This document shows positions 12,129 through 13,372 of a stretch of DNA of 13,372 bases, piece by piece. Each line of letters opens with the position of its first letter. Position 1 is the first letter of the stretch. Source of the DNA: Chitinivibrionales bacterium (GTDB lineage Bacteria; Fibrobacterota; Chitinivibrionia; Chitinivibrionales; FEN-1185); assembly GCA_028718065.1 (NCBI GenBank), contig JAQUMP010000037.1, forward strand, positions 1 through 13,372. Direction: 5' to 3'. A program made the position numbers and the translations under genes. The notes beneath the pieces were generated by a model. That model was not told the DNA's origin. It did no database searches and saw only the letters and a program-made list of their open reading frames with translations.

Positions 12129-12546
12129 ACCATTCCTTGACACAAATGTTCTTGTCTACTGCTATTCGGCGGATGACTATCTTAAGCGCGAAACGGCAAT
12201 GGACATACTGAACTCTTTTTCCGATGCCCTCACCAGTGTTCATATTCTGAATGAATTCTCTAATGTCTGCATAAAGAAAGCGGGTGCGACGCCGCAGGAT
12301 GTCAGTAAAATGGTCTATGAAATCGTTGAATATGTCAATTGTGTGCGCACGGACCCATCAACGGTACACGCCGCATTGGCGATAAAACAAGCTTTCAAAC
12401 TCAGCTACTACGATAGTTTCCACATTGCCACGGCGCAGCAGCATGGGAGCAGGACGTTTTTCAGCGAGGACATGCAGGATGGAATGGTTGTAAAAGGTGT
12501 ACGAATTGTTAATCCGTTCAAGGAAAACAAAAGCTGCTCGGAGTAG
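12118..12546 (+). CDS. vapC: PIN-domain ribonuclease toxin (VapC-like)
   Basis: This 142-aa protein is a PIN domain of normal VapC length. The acidic active-site residues are present: D8 in FLDTNVLVY, E46 in ILNEFSNV, D99 in YYDSFHIATA and D118 in FFSEDMQDG. These coordinate Mg2+ or Mn2+ for endoribonuclease activity; known VapC toxins cleave tRNA or rRNA. The ATG at 12118 overlaps the antitoxin-like gene and has GAGGA about 5 nt upstream. The C-terminal GMVVKGVRIVNPF is also typical (…v..l.i.NPF). Its setting next to a conjugative element is usual, where it could stabilise the element or act in defence. Confidence 0.9.
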   Translation: MSDRPFLDTNVLVYCYSADDYLKRETAMDILNSFSDALTSVHILNEFSNVCIKKAGATPQDVSKMVYEIVEYVNCVRTDPSTVHAALAIKQAFKLSYYDSFHIATAQQHGSRTFFSEDMQDGMVVKGVRIVNPFKENKSCSE

Positions 12547-12547
12547 G

Positions 12548-12563
12548 CGGCAAGGCCGTTTTT
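12548..12563 (+). terminator. Short intrinsic terminator after vapC
   Basis: CGGC-AAG-GCCG directly followed by TTTTT begins 2 nt after the vapC stop. The stem has only 4 bp, so it would be weak. Confidence 0.4.
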
Positions 12564-12566
12564 GCA

Positions 12567-12674
12567 ATGGAACATAAACCCGACCGGGTCCAGCTTCGGC
12601 CGAAAACCTTGGCGAATATAGTTTCGATCCAGGGAATTGGGAAAAGGGAAGCGAAAAAAAAGGTTGAGGAATAA
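12567..12674 (+). CDS. Possible mini-protein with a helix-hairpin-helix-like end, 35 aa
   Basis: A short frame with ATG and no good ribosome site. Its second half (IVSIQGIGKREAKKKVEE) resembles one half of a helix-hairpin-helix DNA-binding motif (hydrophobic-x-G-I-G-x-x-x-A). It may be a decayed fragment of a larger protein rather than a gene. Confidence 0.25.
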   Translation: MEHKPDRVQLRPKTLANIVSIQGIGKREAKKKVEE

Positions 12675-12725
12675 GGTCAAAAAGCGGCCTTTTAGAATAA
12701 GGTATTATTTGTAAAGGATATTAAT

Positions 12726-13372
12726 ATGAATGAGAGATACACTTACGATTACCTTATAAATTGGACCGGCGGCAAACCTGGTGATATTAGTCCGGGCGTT
12801 GAATTACCGGAATTATTAAATCCCGATCAGGAAAGAAGATATTTAGAACGTCTTGAAGATATTTTGATGAATGGGTTTTGGATGACAGAAAATTCGGACA
12901 AAATAGACGGAAAGGGTGGAAGCTGGGTAAAAAATTATAGTCACATGATGTACTTTACAGATATACAACTTACAGACGCCCATATCCATACGCTAACTTA
13001 TGGATTTTTAGGAATTGGCGTTAAAAGAGTTTTTGTTCTGGAAAGGGATGGAAGCCCCGTAATATACCTAAGAAATCATAATAGCGACAATTACGTATCT
13101 TTCCTTAATGAAATAATGAACGTTCTCGATCACAGTTCGGAAGTCTATAAACACTTTTCATTAATTGGTGATCTAACCAAGCAAATGTCTACTTATAATT
13201 CCGACGATTATTGTTATTTGAACGAGAGAGAATGGCGGATCGTTTTTAATTCAGACATTTTGAAAAACGGCAAAATTGTGAAGACCGGAATAGCAAAACC
13301 AGAATTTAAAATACCTTTAAAACCAGATGATATCGAAGTAATCGTAATGCCAAATAAGAATGTCAGAATAAA
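12726..13372 (+). CDS. AbiGi-like abortive infection protein, partial (3' end beyond window)
   Basis: The frame is open from the ATG at 12726 to the end of the window (215 codons). AAAGGA lies about 8 nt upstream. The sequence has the layout I associate with the AbiGi antitoxin family: FTDI (77-80) after a catalytic-looking SHMMY, then YGFLGIGVKRVFVLERDG followed by SPVIYL (92-115), and YLNEREWRIV (164-173), the YxEREWR signature typical near the end of these proteins. AbiG of lactococci is a two-gene phage abortive-infection system (AbiGi and AbiGii); AbiGi-like genes also occur alone. The partner gene, if any, would lie outside the window. The gene is AT-rich relative to the centre of the window and follows the VapBC pair, supporting a defence-gene cluster. 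The family call rests on motif memory only. Confidence 0.7.
   Translation, partial: MNERYTYDYLINWTGGKPGDISPGVELPELLNPDQERRYLERLEDILMNGFWMTENSDKIDGKGGSWVKNYSHMMYFTDIQLTDAHIHTLTYGFLGIGVKRVFVLERDGSPVIYLRNHNSDNYVSFLNEIMNVLDHSSEVYKHFSLIGDLTKQMSTYNSDDYCYLNEREWRIVFNSDILKNGKIVKTGIAKPEFKIPLKPDDIEVIVMPNKNVRI

Overview
The window looks like an accessory region, probably part of an integrated conjugative element or plasmid, in an environmental Gram-negative bacterium. This rests on a truncated TraD/VirD4-type coupling protein at the left edge, an antirestriction module (ArdC, RadC-like protein, Cys-rich small proteins), a VapBC-like toxin-antitoxin pair, an AbiGi-like protein at the right edge, and mixed base composition. 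The AT-rich block at 619-1752 sits beside much more GC-rich DNA. A bacteriohemerythrin, a lone receiver-domain protein and a PlsC-type acyltransferase would suit an anaerobic or microaerophilic proteobacterium or Desulfobacterota-like host, but nothing seen fixes the taxon. I found no rRNA, tRNA, CRISPR array, transposase or integrase.

Layout. 1-582 (+): C-terminal part of the coupling protein. 619-2710 (+): two overlapping genes, a PD-(D/E)XK nuclease-like protein and a protein made almost entirely of four helicase-associated (HA) repeats. I regard this pair as the best candidate for an undescribed, perhaps defensive, system. 2736-3164 (+): bacteriohemerythrin. 3208-4176, 4344-4700 and 5485-6084 (-): a TPR protein with an N-terminal hydrophobic helix, a single-domain response regulator and an acyltransferase. 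They are separated by structured noncoding DNA, including a ~119-bp imperfect inverted repeat at 4740-4858.

6085-6563 is noncoding and its right half is GC-rich and hairpin-rich. It leads into a compact plus-strand module at 6564-8679: a Cys-containing 55-aa protein, a RadC-like JAMM protein, a Cys-rich 64-aa protein, ArdC, then two small proteins, punctuated by three strong stem-loops. This resembles leading-region anti-restriction operons expressed early after conjugative entry. 8828-9418 (-) is an unrecognised 196-aa protein.

9419-9805 carries two tandem copies of an operator-like inverted repeat (arms TACCTAACA and TGTTAGGTA, 21-bp spacer in both), overlapping promoter sequences. They precede a translationally coupled pair: a small basic protein and a calcineurin-like metallophosphoesterase (9806-10943). 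Further right are a small charged protein, a structured ~70-nt segment, a coiled-coil protein with its own good promoter, a VapB-like/PIN-domain VapC pair, and the start of an AbiGi-like gene that runs off the window.

All functional statements come from motif reading by eye. No homology search was possible.
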